Positions 8,199 through 17,701 are shown, numbered from the stretch's first letter. The stretch is DNA of 39,617 nucleotides from Paraburkholderia sp. C35 (GCF_003121405.1 NZ_QBUY01000084.1:1-39617); one strand, 5' to 3'. A program made the numbers and translations. The notes: generated by a model not told the origin, from the letters alone.

Positions 8199-10637
8199 TT
8201 AAAGCTTTTGCCCGTTCGTTGTGCGCTCTTGCTGCGTGGATGTCAGCGGCGTTGAAGGCGGTTGCGGCGTCGTGTCGCCGCGTGCCGCTGCCGGCTTGTG
8301 GGCGCGCGGCGGCACGGCCTCACGCACCGCTGCGCCGCGCACTTCGAAGTGCACCGAGTCGGCGCTCGACCCATCTGTATTGACGAGTTCGAGCACGTGG
8401 CGGCCGGGCCACGGCAGCCATAAAACACGTTCTTCGCGGCCAAGCGGCTTGCCGTCGAGCCGCCAGGTGCTGCTTCCGGACGAGCCGCTTGCGCGTTCGA
8501 ACACGATGCGCTGGCGTGCAGCGGGAATGTCGGGATCGAGCGCAAACAGCGTACCGTCCGTGGGCGTGCCGATGCGCGGTGCGGCGTTCGACGGCGATGC
8601 CGTTGGCTTGCCGGATGCACGCGCGGTCGGCGCAGGCCGCGCGGCGTGATTTGCTGGGTTTGCGATAGTTGCGTTGTCTGCGGAATGGGCCGTGGCAGCA
8701 AGCCCGATGTGCGCCATTTGCGTGCCGTTGACGAACCACTCGTTGCGCGCAGGTTCGATATTGCCGTCGAATGCCACGCGCGTTTGCACCACACCCTTGG
8801 GCGCGTGCGGTGCCACGCTCGGCATCTGGCGATGCAGATAACCCACCACGGCGGCCCAGATGGGCGCCGCGCCCGTGACGCCGGACACGTCCCACATCGG
8901 CTGGCCGTCGGCATTGCCGACCCACACGCCGACCGTATAGCGCGACGTGAAGCCGATCGTCCAGTTGTCGCGCATATCCTTGCTGGTGCCCGTCTTGACC
9001 GCCGAGAAGAAGCGCGTCGCGAGCGGACTGTCGAAGCCGAAGGTGCGCGTGCGCGCATTGTTGTCCGACAGCACGGTCGTGATGATGTAGCTCGCGTCCA
9101 CGCTGAACACACGCTGTTGCGAAAGTGTTGCAGGCGGCGCGCGACGAGGCATATCGAGCGTCGGTGAGCTGACGCCGCCGTTGGCGAGCGCGCGATACGC
9201 ATTGGTCAACGACAGCAGCGTCACGTCCGCGCTGCCGAGCGCGAGCGAAAAGCCATAGTAATCGCCGCTTTGATCGAGCGGCAGGCCGAGCGCCGTGAGG
9301 GTCTTCGCAAAGCGATGCGGCGTGACCATCACGAGCGTGCGCACGGCGGGCACGTTTAGCGACGAACCGAGTGCCGTGCGCACGCTGACCCAGCCCTTGA
9401 AGTCCTTGTCGTAGTTTTGAGGTATATACAGGCCGCCACCCGCCGACAGATCGAGCGGTGCATCGTCGAGCAGCGACGCTGTCGTCAGCCGCCGTTCGTC
9501 GATGGCCTGGGCGTACAGGAAGGGCTTGAGCGTCGAGCCCGCCTGGCGGCGCGCGAGCACGGCGTCGACATCGCGCGCGCCCGACAGTCCGCCCGACGAG
9601 CCGACCCAGGCGAGCACGTCGCCCGTCGCATTGTCGAGCACGACGACTGCACCGTCGTGCACGTTGCGTGGATGCGCCGGCGCGTTGAGTTCGATCAGCG
9701 TGCGCGTGAGTGTCTCGCTGGCGAAGCGCTGAAGCTTTGCGTCGAGCGTGCTCGTCACGCGCGCGCCCGCTGCCGGATGCGTTTCGCTCGCGATGCGCCG
9801 CGCGAAATGCGGCGCGAGCGTCGGTGCATCGGGCGTGACGGACAGCAAAGCGGGAGCAGGGCGCGCGAACGCAAGCTGCACGAACGCGGGCAGATTCGTA
9901 CAGCCGTCGGGCGCTTTCATGTCGCGCAGGATGCGGCAGGCACGCTCGCTGACCTTCGCATAGGGCGCGTTCGGCGCGCGGATCAGCGCAGCGGCAACGG
10001 CCGCTTCACGCTCGTCGAGACCGGAAGGCGCCTTGCCGAACAGCGTGATCGATAGCGCGGACAGGCCGATCGTCTCGCCGCGAAAGGGCACGAGGTTCAG
10101 GTACGCTTCGAGAATCTGATCCTTGCGCCACGTGCGTTCGAGCCACAGCGCGCTGACTGCCTGATTCGCTTTTTGCGTGATCGAGCGTTGTCCTGAATGC
10201 TGTGGATCGTCGTTGAGCAGACCCGTGAGTTGCATCGTGACGGTCGATGCGCCGCGCGTGCGCGTATTCCACAGGTTTGCCCACGCGGCGGCTGCCGCGC
10301 CGCGCCAGTCCACGCCGCTATGGTCGTAAAAGCGCTTGTCTTCCGAGACGACGATCGCTTCGCGCAATGCCGGCGACACATCGGCAAGTGCAACCCAGTC
10401 GCCGCGCCGTTCGGTCCTGTCGATACGCGTGCGCTGCAGCGGCACGCCGTCGCGCGACAGCAGCAGCCAGTCGGAACTGCGCCACTGCGTATGCACGTCG
10501 TCGAAGCTCGGCAGTGCGTGCGCAGCGAGCGGCTCAGCGAGCAACGTCACACACAGCGCGGCGCGCGCGAACGCGACGCGCCAGCGCTGCGGCTGGCGTG
10601 TCATCGCATTCGTGCTCGCGTTCGTCCTCTCACGCAT
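8199..10637 (-). CDS. pbpC: Penicillin-binding protein 1C (bifunctional peptidoglycan synthase)
   Basis: A class A penicillin-binding protein of 812 residues, anchored by an N-terminal hydrophobic segment (about 19-41). The GT51 glycosyltransferase domain has its catalytic motif EDKRFYDHSG at 99-108, GASTVTMQL at 129-137 and RKDQILEAYLN at 171-181. The transpeptidase has Ser368-x-x-Lys371 (STLK), SLN at 426-428 and KTG at 548-550. A C-terminal beta domain of the PBP1C type (about 690-775) ends before a Pro/Thr-rich tail. The ATG at 10637 has an AAGGA ribosome site 7 nt upstream and lies 13 nt after the macroglobulin frame ends. The macroglobulin-pbpC pairing is known from E. coli yfhM-pbpC, where the two are thought to protect and repair the cell wall. 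Confidence 0.95.
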   Translation of the reverse strand: MRERTNASTNAMTRQPQRWRVAFARAALCVTLLAEPLAAHALPSFDDVHTQWRSSDWLLLSRDGVPLQRTRIDRTERRGDWVALADVSPALREAIVVSEDKRFYDHSGVDWRGAAAAAWANLWNTRTRGASTVTMQLTGLLNDDPQHSGQRSITQKANQAVSALWLERTWRKDQILEAYLNLVPFRGETIGLSALSITLFGKAPSGLDEREAAVAAALIRAPNAPYAKVSERACRILRDMKAPDGCTNLPAFVQLAFARPAPALLSVTPDAPTLAPHFARRIASETHPAAGARVTSTLDAKLQRFASETLTRTLIELNAPAHPRNVHDGAVVVLDNATGDVLAWVGSSGGLSGARDVDAVLARRQAGSTLKPFLYAQAIDERRLTTASLLDDAPLDLSAGGGLYIPQNYDKDFKGWVSVRTALGSSLNVPAVRTLVMVTPHRFAKTLTALGLPLDQSGDYYGFSLALGSADVTLLSLTNAYRALANGGVSSPTLDMPRRAPPATLSQQRVFSVDASYIITTVLSDNNARTRTFGFDSPLATRFFSAVKTGTSKDMRDNWTIGFTSRYTVGVWVGNADGQPMWDVSGVTGAAPIWAAVVGYLHRQMPSVAPHAPKGVVQTRVAFDGNIEPARNEWFVNGTQMAHIGLAATAHSADNATIANPANHAARPAPTARASGKPTASPSNAAPRIGTPTDGTLFALDPDIPAARQRIVFERASGSSGSSTWRLDGKPLGREERVLWLPWPGRHVLELVNTDGSSADSVHFEVRGAAVREAVPPRAHKPAAARGDTTPQPPSTPLTSTQQERTTNGQKL

Positions 10638-10650
10638 CGCGTGTTCCTTC

Positions 10651-11262
10651 TTACTTCGCAGCCGCTGCCGGTTTTACGACGACAGGCGCATTCGGCAGCA
10701 CGCCGAACGTGGACGGCGCATAGAGCGCTTCGACACGTGTCGGCGGCAGGCCGAAGGTGCCGACGTTGTTCAGCCGCACGGTGTATTCGACCGAGAACTT
10801 GCCCTTCGGCACGTAATCGTAATACGCGCGATAGCCGTCGAAGCCGCGCTCGACGAACGCCGGCCACGCTGCGCCCTTCGATTTTTCACCTTCCGTCGCC
10901 GCTTCCGAATCGCGGCCCAGACCCGAGCCGAGGATCGTCGCGCCCGCCGGAACGGGATCGTTGACGACTACCCAGCTCATGTCGGTTTGCGCATCGATGT
11001 CCAGATGCACGCGCACGACATCGCCGCGCGTGGTCACGCCGTTGACGGCGGGATCGATCGGCGTGACCGTCTTCGTGATCCGGTAGCCGGCCGCGAACGG
11101 CGCTTTCAGCGCGATGGCCGCGAGGCTTTCGATGGTCGCCCAAGGCTTGCCCGTGCCGTCGTGCGGCAGCGTCAAAGACACGGGCGCGCTGCGCGTTTCG
11201 GGTGGCCACGGCAACAGCTGGCTGCGTGTGTCGGCTGTCTTCGTGATGGCCGTTGCCGACGC
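10651..11262 (-). pseudogene. C-terminal part of the alpha-2-macroglobulin gene, after an in-frame TAA
   Basis: After the TAA at 11265-11263 the same reading frame continues for 203 codons. The encoded segment (for example ATIESLAAIALKAPFAAGYR, GYRAYYDYVPKGKFSVEYTV, RVEALYAPSTFGV) is the normal C-terminal domain of bacterial macroglobulins. No ATG with a ribosome site starts it; the only early option is a TTG at 11214. It is therefore most likely the lost tail of the gene to its right rather than a separate gene. A sequencing error or real reinitiation are the alternatives. Confidence 0.75.
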
Positions 11263-14200
11263 TTAGTTCGCGGCAGCGGACGCGGGCTGACTCCATGAGA
11301 TCGTCTTGTCCGTCGAGCCGAGTTGCAGCTTCGTTTGCCCCGTCACGGGCGTGCTCTCGAACACCTGCGAGAAGCGCTGCACGGCAATCGATCCCCACAG
11401 GTTCGCCGTCGTCGTCTGCCATGCGCCGTTCTTCTGCAACGCCAGCATGCCCGCGACGAGGCGCGGCATCTCGTCCTTCCAGCCCGGCTGATCGACGAAC
11501 GTCAGGGCCAGGCGCGCCGCGTTGGTTTCCGTGCCCGACATCAGCCACCAGAGATCGTCGGTGTCGGCAGTCGAAAACGTCAGGCGCGTGCCCTGATACG
11601 TGAGCCGCGCACGGATGATCTGTTCGACCTGCGCGAGCTTCTCATCGCGTTGAGGAATGTCTTTCACGCGCGACAGCACCGCGTAGTAGTCGAGCACGGC
11701 AGAGGTCGGCCACTGGTTCGGCGCGATTTCAATCGAGCCGAGCATGCTCGCGCGCGCCGCGTCATGCCGCGACAGTGCTTCGAGTGCAGCCAGCTTGCGC
11801 AGATCGAGATCCTTGCGCGGCGCCCACACGTTGCGCTCCAGCTTGCCTTCGACAAAGCTGGTGAGGCCGCCTTCGAGCTTTGCGCGCAGATCGTCGGGCA
11901 GGGCGAAACGCGGATCGAGCTTCGCGGCTTCGTCGGTGACGGACAGCAGATAGGCCGTGAGCGAAGTGCTGCCGGTGTTGCCGCTGTCGTCGCCGGGCGG
12001 GAAGTAGTTCGCGAGGCCGTCCTTGTCGAGATAGACGGGCATGCGCGCGACGACGGCTTGCCAGCGCGCCGGATCGCGCAGACCGAGTGCGACGGAAGTC
12101 TGCTGTTCGAGGCAGCTATACGGATAACGCTCGAACCAGCGCCGTACGCCCGGCATGCCGTCCGACAGTTTCGATTGCAGGGACACGGCGATGCCGCCGC
12201 GCAATGCGCCTGCCTGCGTGGCCGTGGCGTTCGGCGGCGCGGCGACGGGCAGCGAGAACGAACCGTCGACTTGTGTGAGCGTCGCCTGTTGTACGGTGAT
12301 CGGGATCGCGGCCGTGACGCGCTGCGTGACCTTGAGTGCGTCCGATGCATGCGCTGCGCCTTGTTCCGCCGCGCTGACGTTCCACGTCAAGGCTGCCGGA
12401 TTGGCTTCCGACAGCCCGTCCGGCGGCGTGACCGTCCATGCGACTTCACGTGCCGAATCGGCGGCAAGATCGACGGTTTGCGGCGGCAGCGACAGGCCCG
12501 GCACGTTCGGCGTGACGACCACCTTCATCGCGCGCGTGGTCGTGTTGCGCAGCGTGTACTGCGCGCGGTACTGGTCGCCTTCGCGCACCAGAGGCGGCAG
12601 GCCGGAGATCAGCTGCAGATCCTGCGTGCTGCGGATCGACGTGCTGCCCGTGCCGAAGGTGCCGTCGCCAACCGCCGCGATCGCGACGATACGGAAGCTG
12701 GTCAACGCGTCGTTGAGCGGTACATCGACGGTTGCTTCGCCGTTGGCGTCGAGCGTCACGCGCGGATTCCACAGCAGCAGCGTGTCGAACAGTTCACGCG
12801 GCGAGCTATGTCCGCCACCGCCGCCCGCAGGCACGGCCTTGCGCCCAAAGTGACGGCGTCCGACGATTTCCATCTGCGCGGTGGCCGTTTCGACGCCGTA
12901 CGCACGCCGTTGCAGCATCGCATCGAGCACGTCCCAGCTATCGTTCGGCATCAGTTCGAGCAGGGCTTCATCGACGGCGGCGACGGCGATCTGCGTGCCG
13001 GCAGGCGCGGGCTTGCCGCCCGGCATTTGCACGCGCACCTTCACATGCGCCTTGCCGCGCACCGTGTACGACTTCGCATCGGGCGTGACCGTGACGGCCA
13101 GCTTGTGCGCCGCCGTGCCGACCTTGATTTCGGCGAGTCCATAGCGGAACGCGGGCTTCGACAGATCGACGAGCGGCGTCGGCGCTTCGTAGTAGCGGCC
13201 TTCATACCAGAACGCGCGCGCCCATTCGACCGGTGCCTTCCAGCCCCACGTGAAGAACGAATACCACGGCACGTCGCGCACCCGTCCACGCAGTGCGAGC
13301 ACCGACACATACACATTCGGTCCCCACGCTTCGTTCACCTTGAGTTCGACGGTCGGATCCTTGCCGTCGAGCTTCACGACATGCGTCTCGACGATGCCTT
13401 CACGCTCGACGGCAACCAGTGCCGTAGCAAAGCGGAAGGGCATGCGCACCTGGAAGCGCGCCGTTTCGCCGGGTTCGTACGCGCTCTTTTCGGGTAGCAC
13501 GTCGATGCGGTCGGTATTCTCGCCGCCGAACCACAGGTCTTCCTCGCGCGTGACCCACACCGACGTCGTCGCCGTCGATGCATGGTTTTCGCCGTCTTTG
13601 GCCGTGACGACGAGATCGACGTTGCCTGCTTCCTTGAGCGTCGCGTCGCAGGTCAACAGGCCGTGATCGTCGCTCTTGCCGCTGCACAGCGTGCCGAGGT
13701 CTTTGGTTTCGGTGTGGTTGTCGTACGCATAGAAGCCGCCGACCATGCGCTTGCGCGACGTGATGGTGATGCGCGCGATGCCGCGCACTTCGAGCGGCAC
13801 GCCCGCGCGCGGCTTGCCTTGCAGATCGACGGCGAGCGCCTTCACGGGCACCGTGTTGCCCACCGACACCCATTGCCCCGACTTCACGCCCGCCACGACG
13901 GCGGCGGGCCATAGCGTCGCGTTGCCGCTGATGGTCTGCACCTCGCCGTTCGGATCGGCGAATGTCGCTTCGAGCGCGAGTCGTTTGGGCGCATCGACTT
14001 GCGGCAGGTTCTTGATACTCATGCTGCCCGCGCCGTTGCGGTCGAGCGTGACGGGTTCCTTGTCGGCGATCAGCTTCGATGTGTCGCCGTCGGCGGCCTG
14101 TTCGCTTTCTTCGTCATCCGACGACGAGGCGTTCGCGTCGTTGCGCTTGCGATACGGCGCGAAGCTGAACTCCGGATACGTGCCGGCGAACGCGGGCGTG

Positions 14201-16707
14201 GTGCTCTTCATCAGCGCCGAGACCTGCACGGGCAGACCCGACGCGCCGCCGCCCGACATATAGTCGATCTGCAGCGTGACGGGCGCCTCGCTCGCGGCGA
14301 CGAGGGGATGCGCTTTCTCGTCGCGCACGGCGATCGTGCCTTTGAACACGGGCAGGCGAAACTCTTCGACGCGGAAGCTGCCGGACGAATCGCTGTGCAT
14401 CGCCGAACTGGAATCGCTGTCTTCGTCGCCTTCGTTGTTCGAGGTGTCGTCGTTCGATGCAGCGCTGGCATCGCCGTCATCGAGCGATACGCTGTATTCG
14501 CCCAGTTTCGCCGCAGCGGGAATCGCGAAGGTCGAGTCGGCGGTGTGATCGGCCGCCCACTTGAGCGGCATGTGCCATGTCTGTCCGCTGCCGAGATGGC
14601 GAATCGTCACGCGCGTCGGGTACGTCTTCGGGAACGCCAGACCGTGCATCGTCTCGACGCGGATCATGTGTTTCATCGACACCGTTTCGCCCACGCGCAG
14701 CAGCGTCCGGTCGAACACGGTATGCGCGCGCACGGTCTGCTCGATGCTGGTGTCCGTCGGCACGTTGAAGCGCCAGGCTTCGATGCCGCGGTTCCAGTCG
14801 GAACGCACGAAAGCCATGTCGTGGCCCGTCTTCGGATCGTCGATACGCGCCGACACGAAGTAGCCGTCGAAGCTGTCTTCCTTGCACTGATGACGCGAGG
14901 CGAGTGCCTGGTTGATCGTCAGCACGCCGTGCGCGTCGGTCTTGCCCGAGGCGAGTTCTTCGCCGTTGCAGTCGCTCACGTGTACGTCGGCGTTCGGCAC
15001 GGGCTGGCCCTTGTCGAGTGTCGTGACCCACACGAGGCTGTTCTCGCGGCCTTGCTTGAAATGCACGCCAAGGTTCGTCACCAGCACGGCGGTACGCACG
15101 TACATCGGCGCCTGCTTGCCGAGCAACGATGCGCCAAGCGCCGGCGATGCCAGTTCGATCACATAGAAGCCGGGCTTCGTCACCGGCACGCCGACTACCT
15201 CGAAAGGCCGCAGCGTCTTCGGATCGGCCTTCGGCAGCGCGAGTTTTTCGACATCCTGCTGACCCGCGAGCAGCGACAGCGAGCGGATATCGATCAGCGG
15301 ATTCTTTTTGTCTTCGGCAGGATCGGCGCTGTCCGCCGTGCGCGGCACGATCACGGGATGCGGATTGTGCGCGAGCAGTTGCGGCATCTGCTCGTTGATC
15401 GACTGGCGACTCATGATGAAGCCGTCGAAGCGGTCGACGTCGCGCATCCAGCGGCGGATGTCGCGATCGGCATCGACGCGCATTTTGGTGAATTGCGCGT
15501 TGCCCGCATTGAGTCCGGCAATGTGCAGATCGGCTTCGACGTTGCGCAGCGTGACGGGCACGAGCGCGGGCATGTCGGGTTCTGCATAGCGCTCGATGAT
15601 GCCGAACGTGCCCGACGAAAACTTCGCGAGCGGCGGCAGCGGCGCGGTGGCCGTCTTGAGCGGGAACAGGTCGGCGTTGGTCAGCGCGCGGCCGCTGGTG
15701 TCCTTGAGATTGGCCGGCAGTTCGATGATCAGGTCGGTGCGTTCCGGCAGCGGCGCGGCGAACTCGACGGTAGAGGTTTGCGGATCTTTGTCGTCCGGCG
15801 AGAAGGTGGGCTTGATCTCGCCATTCGGACCTTTGATGTGGATCTTCTCGGCATCGGTGCGCAGGATCGGCGCGTTGAACTGCACGCGCAGCGGTCGCAG
15901 CGGCGTGCAGGGCGCTTTCGCGTTTTCGCGCTCGCAACTGAAGCTCGCGGCGAACGGTTCGCGCACCGTGAAATTGAAGCGGCGCTCGACGTCGTTGGCA
16001 ATGCCGCTCGGACTGGCGACGCCCTTGCCGTAGACAAGCTGCGCTTTCGTGCCGGATGGCAGCGCCTGCTGGCATTGCAGCGTCAGCACGCGCGCCGCTT
16101 CCTTCTGCAGACGGAAGCGCTTGAGCAGTTCGGTGCGCGTGGCGGCATCGACGTTTTTCACGGGGATGCGGTTGCCGAGTCCGCTCGATTCGCACCACAC
16201 GTGCTGCTGCACCGATGCGTCGGTGGCCGGGCCGTTTAGCCGCACCACGAATGCCTGGTCTTCCTCGATTTCACCGCCGTACGGCTCGACGCTCTGCACG
16301 AACGGGCCGCCCGTTTCGAACGCGTAGTGGCGCGGCCCCGTCAGCGCCTGGCCCGCCGACGATTTCAGTCCGTCGTTCAGATCGACCGAACAGGCGACGC
16401 CGGGCGGCAGATCGGCATTGAAGTCCCACGCCCAGGTTTTGTCGTCGATCCAGCGAGCCTGGCCTGCGCTCGCCGACGCGTCATTGCACTTGATGCGCGC
16501 GGGTGCGGGCAGGTCGGGCGCGCCGAACGCGACCATCGATTCGTCGAACTTGACGACGACCTGGCGGACCTGCGCGACCTTGCCTTGCGGCGAGACCCGA
16601 GTGATGCGCGCTGCATCGGCACGCCATGTGACGCCGATGAGAAGCGCGAGCATCGCAACCGTTGCGGCTGCCCATATCGTTTGACGTTTGATGGTGCCGC
16701 TTTGCAT
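11263..16707 (-). CDS. Bacterial alpha-2-macroglobulin (YfaS/YfhM type), interrupted by an in-frame stop
   Basis: A periplasmic protease-trap protein: bait cleavage exposes a thioester that couples to the attacking protease. The 1,814 residues before the stop include an N-terminal hydrophobic segment, serial macroglobulin domains, and the thioester motif CLEQ at about residues 1532-1535 (YPYSCLEQQTSVALGL). Unlike E. coli YfhM there is no lipobox cysteine after the hydrophobic segment, so it may be soluble or held by an uncleaved anchor. Two acidic Ser/Asp-rich inserts are encoded near 14370-14480 and 14065-14150. The ATG at 16707 follows GGGAG with 8-nt spacing and a promoter lies upstream. 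The frame ends in TAA at 11263, 203 codons short of the expected end. pbpC follows. Confidence 0.9.
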   Translation of the reverse strand: MQSGTIKRQTIWAAATVAMLALLIGVTWRADAARITRVSPQGKVAQVRQVVVKFDESMVAFGAPDLPAPARIKCNDASASAGQARWIDDKTWAWDFNADLPPGVACSVDLNDGLKSSAGQALTGPRHYAFETGGPFVQSVEPYGGEIEEDQAFVVRLNGPATDASVQQHVWCESSGLGNRIPVKNVDAATRTELLKRFRLQKEAARVLTLQCQQALPSGTKAQLVYGKGVASPSGIANDVERRFNFTVREPFAASFSCERENAKAPCTPLRPLRVQFNAPILRTDAEKIHIKGPNGEIKPTFSPDDKDPQTSTVEFAAPLPERTDLIIELPANLKDTSGRALTNADLFPLKTATAPLPPLAKFSSGTFGIIERYAEPDMPALVPVTLRNVEADLHIAGLNAGNAQFTKMRVDADRDIRRWMRDVDRFDGFIMSRQSINEQMPQLLAHNPHPVIVPRTADSADPAEDKKNPLIDIRSLSLLAGQQDVEKLALPKADPKTLRPFEVVGVPVTKPGFYVIELASPALGASLLGKQAPMYVRTAVLVTNLGVHFKQGRENSLVWVTTLDKGQPVPNADVHVSDCNGEELASGKTDAHGVLTINQALASRHQCKEDSFDGYFVSARIDDPKTGHDMAFVRSDWNRGIEAWRFNVPTDTSIEQTVRAHTVFDRTLLRVGETVSMKHMIRVETMHGLAFPKTYPTRVTIRHLGSGQTWHMPLKWAADHTADSTFAIPAAAKLGEYSVSLDDGDASAASNDDTSNNEGDEDSDSSSAMHSDSSGSFRVEEFRLPVFKGTIAVRDEKAHPLVAASEAPVTLQIDYMSGGGASGLPVQVSALMKSTTPAFAGTYPEFSFAPYRKRNDANASSSDDEESEQAADGDTSKLIADKEPVTLDRNGAGSMSIKNLPQVDAPKRLALEATFADPNGEVQTISGNATLWPAAVVAGVKSGQWVSVGNTVPVKALAVDLQGKPRAGVPLEVRGIARITITSRKRMVGGFYAYDNHTETKDLGTLCSGKSDDHGLLTCDATLKEAGNVDLVVTAKDGENHASTATTSVWVTREEDLWFGGENTDRIDVLPEKSAYEPGETARFQVRMPFRFATALVAVEREGIVETHVVKLDGKDPTVELKVNEAWGPNVYVSVLALRGRVRDVPWYSFFTWGWKAPVEWARAFWYEGRYYEAPTPLVDLSKPAFRYGLAEIKVGTAAHKLAVTVTPDAKSYTVRGKAHVKVRVQMPGGKPAPAGTQIAVAAVDEALLELMPNDSWDVLDAMLQRRAYGVETATAQMEIVGRRHFGRKAVPAGGGGGHSSPRELFDTLLLWNPRVTLDANGEATVDVPLNDALTSFRIVAIAAVGDGTFGTGSTSIRSTQDLQLISGLPPLVREGDQYRAQYTLRNTTTRAMKVVVTPNVPGLSLPPQTVDLAADSAREVAWTVTPPDGLSEANPAALTWNVSAAEQGAAHASDALKVTQRVTAAIPITVQQATLTQVDGSFSLPVAAPPNATATQAGALRGGIAVSLQSKLSDGMPGVRRWFERYPYSCLEQQTSVALGLRDPARWQAVVARMPVYLDKDGLANYFPPGDDSGNTGSTSLTAYLLSVTDEAAKLDPRFALPDDLRAKLEGGLTSFVEGKLERNVWAPRKDLDLRKLAALEALSRHDAARASMLGSIEIAPNQWPTSAVLDYYAVLSRVKDIPQRDEKLAQVEQIIRARLTYQGTRLTFSTADTDDLWWLMSGTETNAARLALTFVDQPGWKDEMPRLVAGMLALQKNGAWQTTTANLWGSIAVQRFSQVFESTPVTGQTKLQLGSTDKTISWSQPASAAAN

Positions 16708-16762
16708 CGACCGTGCTCCCGGTTTCGTTATTCTTTCTGTGGTTTCTTTCAATTCGCAGCCG

Positions 16763-16791
16763 ATTCTAACCGACGCTCGTGACGTTCCCAA
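16763..16791 (-). promoter_or_regulatory. Sigma-70 promoter of the macroglobulin-pbpC operon
   Basis: On the minus strand TTGGGA (16791-16786) and TAGAAT (16768-16763) are spaced by exactly 17 bp. Transcription would start near 16756, leaving a leader of about 50 nt before the ATG at 16707, which supports that start over the earlier in-frame one. A small inverted repeat, ACCTG-5-CAGGT, lies at 16791-16805 beside the -35. Confidence 0.6.
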
Positions 16792-16842
16792 CCTGCTTCA
16801 CAGGTAGGATCACGCTGATATGCATGCACCTTCAGATAACGC

Positions 16843-16873
16843 TTGACTTAGAGTTCACTCGAAGTCCTAACCT
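16843..16873 (+). promoter_or_regulatory. MerR-type promoter with 19-bp spacer and operator
   Basis: TTGACT (16843-16848) and TAACCT (16868-16873) are 19 bp apart, the overlong spacing that MerR-family activators correct by distorting DNA. The spacer region holds a near-perfect palindrome at 16845-16866: GACTTAGAGT, TC, ACTCGAAGTC, with 9 of 10 arm positions paired. It resembles the AdhR/NmlR operator class. The start codon lies only 10 nt past the -10, so the mRNA would be leaderless or almost so. Confidence 0.85.
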
Positions 16874-16883
16874 GAGTTCCGTC

Positions 16884-17300
16884 ATGTCGAAAGCACTCAC
16901 GATTGGTCAGGTCGCCGCTACGAGCGGCGTGTCCACGCATACGCTGCGTTACTACGAGCAGGCCGGTCTGTTGCGTTCGATCGGACGCACGGATGCCGGG
17001 CATCGGCTCTATGCGCCCGCCGATCTCGACTGGCTGCAGTTCGTGATGCGCCTGAAGGCGACGGGCATGCCGATCGCCGGGATGCAGGCGTTCGCTGCGT
17101 TGCGCGCGGAAGGGGAAGCAACCTTCGGCGCGCGGCGCAAGATGCTGATCGAGCATCGCGATACGGTGCTTGCACGCATCGCCGAATTGCAGACCAGCCT
17201 CGACGCGATCACCGACAAGATCGCGTTCTACGAGGCAGCCGAACGTGAGGCGGCATCGACAGGTCATTTCGATAACACACTGGTCAAGGACTCGCCATGA
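16884..17300 (+). CDS. MerR-family regulator, AdhR/NmlR type, without cysteine
   Basis: A 138-residue MerR-family activator. The N-terminal winged helix reads LTIGQVAATSGVSTHTLRYY, followed by the LYAPADLDWLQFVMRLKATGMPI segment characteristic of the AdhR/NmlR branch and a dimerisation helix ending in LDAITDKIAFYE. Members of that branch in Bacillus and Neisseria sense aldehydes or electrophiles through a conserved cysteine near residue 52-54; this protein has no cysteine at all, so any sensing must differ. The ATG at 16884 gives the family N-terminus and is preceded by its own 19-bp-spacer promoter. The stop overlaps the next start by 4 nt (ATGA), so the two genes are translationally coupled. 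Confidence 0.9.
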   Translation: MSKALTIGQVAATSGVSTHTLRYYEQAGLLRSIGRTDAGHRLYAPADLDWLQFVMRLKATGMPIAGMQAFAALRAEGEATFGARRKMLIEHRDTVLARIAELQTSLDAITDKIAFYEAAEREAASTGHFDNTLVKDSP

Positions 17301-17701
17301 ATCAAACAACAAACGATCGCTATGCACGCGGCTGGGACAAGCTGAAGGAAATCGACGGAACGGCAGGGGAGAAAGTGATCGCCGCGCTGGCACCTGTTGC
17401 GCCCGATTTCGCGCGGCTGCTGATCGAGTTTCCGTTTGGCGATGTGTATAGCCGTCCGCAACTGGATCTGCGTGCGCGGGAGATAGCGACGATCGCGGCG
17501 CTGGCCGCATTGGGCAATGCGCAGCCGCAGTTGAAGGTGCATATCGAGGCGGCGTTGAACGTCGGCTGCACGCGCGACGAGATCGTCGAGGTGTTCATGC
17601 AGATGGCCGTGTATGCGGGCTTTCCGGCGGCGTTGAATGCGCTGTTTGCGGCACGTGAGGTGTTTGAGCGGCGTGATGAGGAGGAAGCGGCGGAGGCTTG
17701 A
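17297..17701 (+). CDS. Carboxymuconolactone decarboxylase-family protein
   Basis: A 134-residue all-helical protein of the carboxymuconolactone decarboxylase/AhpD superfamily. The core segment has Glu62 (REIATIAALAALG), His82 (VHIEAALNVG) and a single Cys91, with the typical CTRDEIVEVFMQMAVYAGFPAALNAL continuation. The CxxC pair needed for AhpD-type peroxidase activity is absent, so it is not an alkylhydroperoxidase of that kind. Coupling to an AdhR/NmlR-type regulator matches known pairs in which such enzymes respond to reactive aldehydes or electrophiles; the substrate is unknown. It ends convergently with the MATE gene, and no intrinsic terminator is seen in the 158-nt gap. Confidence 0.85.
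   Translation: MNQTTNDRYARGWDKLKEIDGTAGEKVIAALAPVAPDFARLLIEFPFGDVYSRPQLDLRAREIATIAALAALGNAQPQLKVHIEAALNVGCTRDEIVEVFMQMAVYAGFPAALNALFAAREVFERRDEEEAAEA

Noticed and set aside
11323..13497. 724-codon plus-strand open frame inside the macroglobulin gene
   Set aside because: Antisense frame opposite a clearly recognised gene, with Arg-rich composition typical of such shadows. The same applies to 13999-16239.
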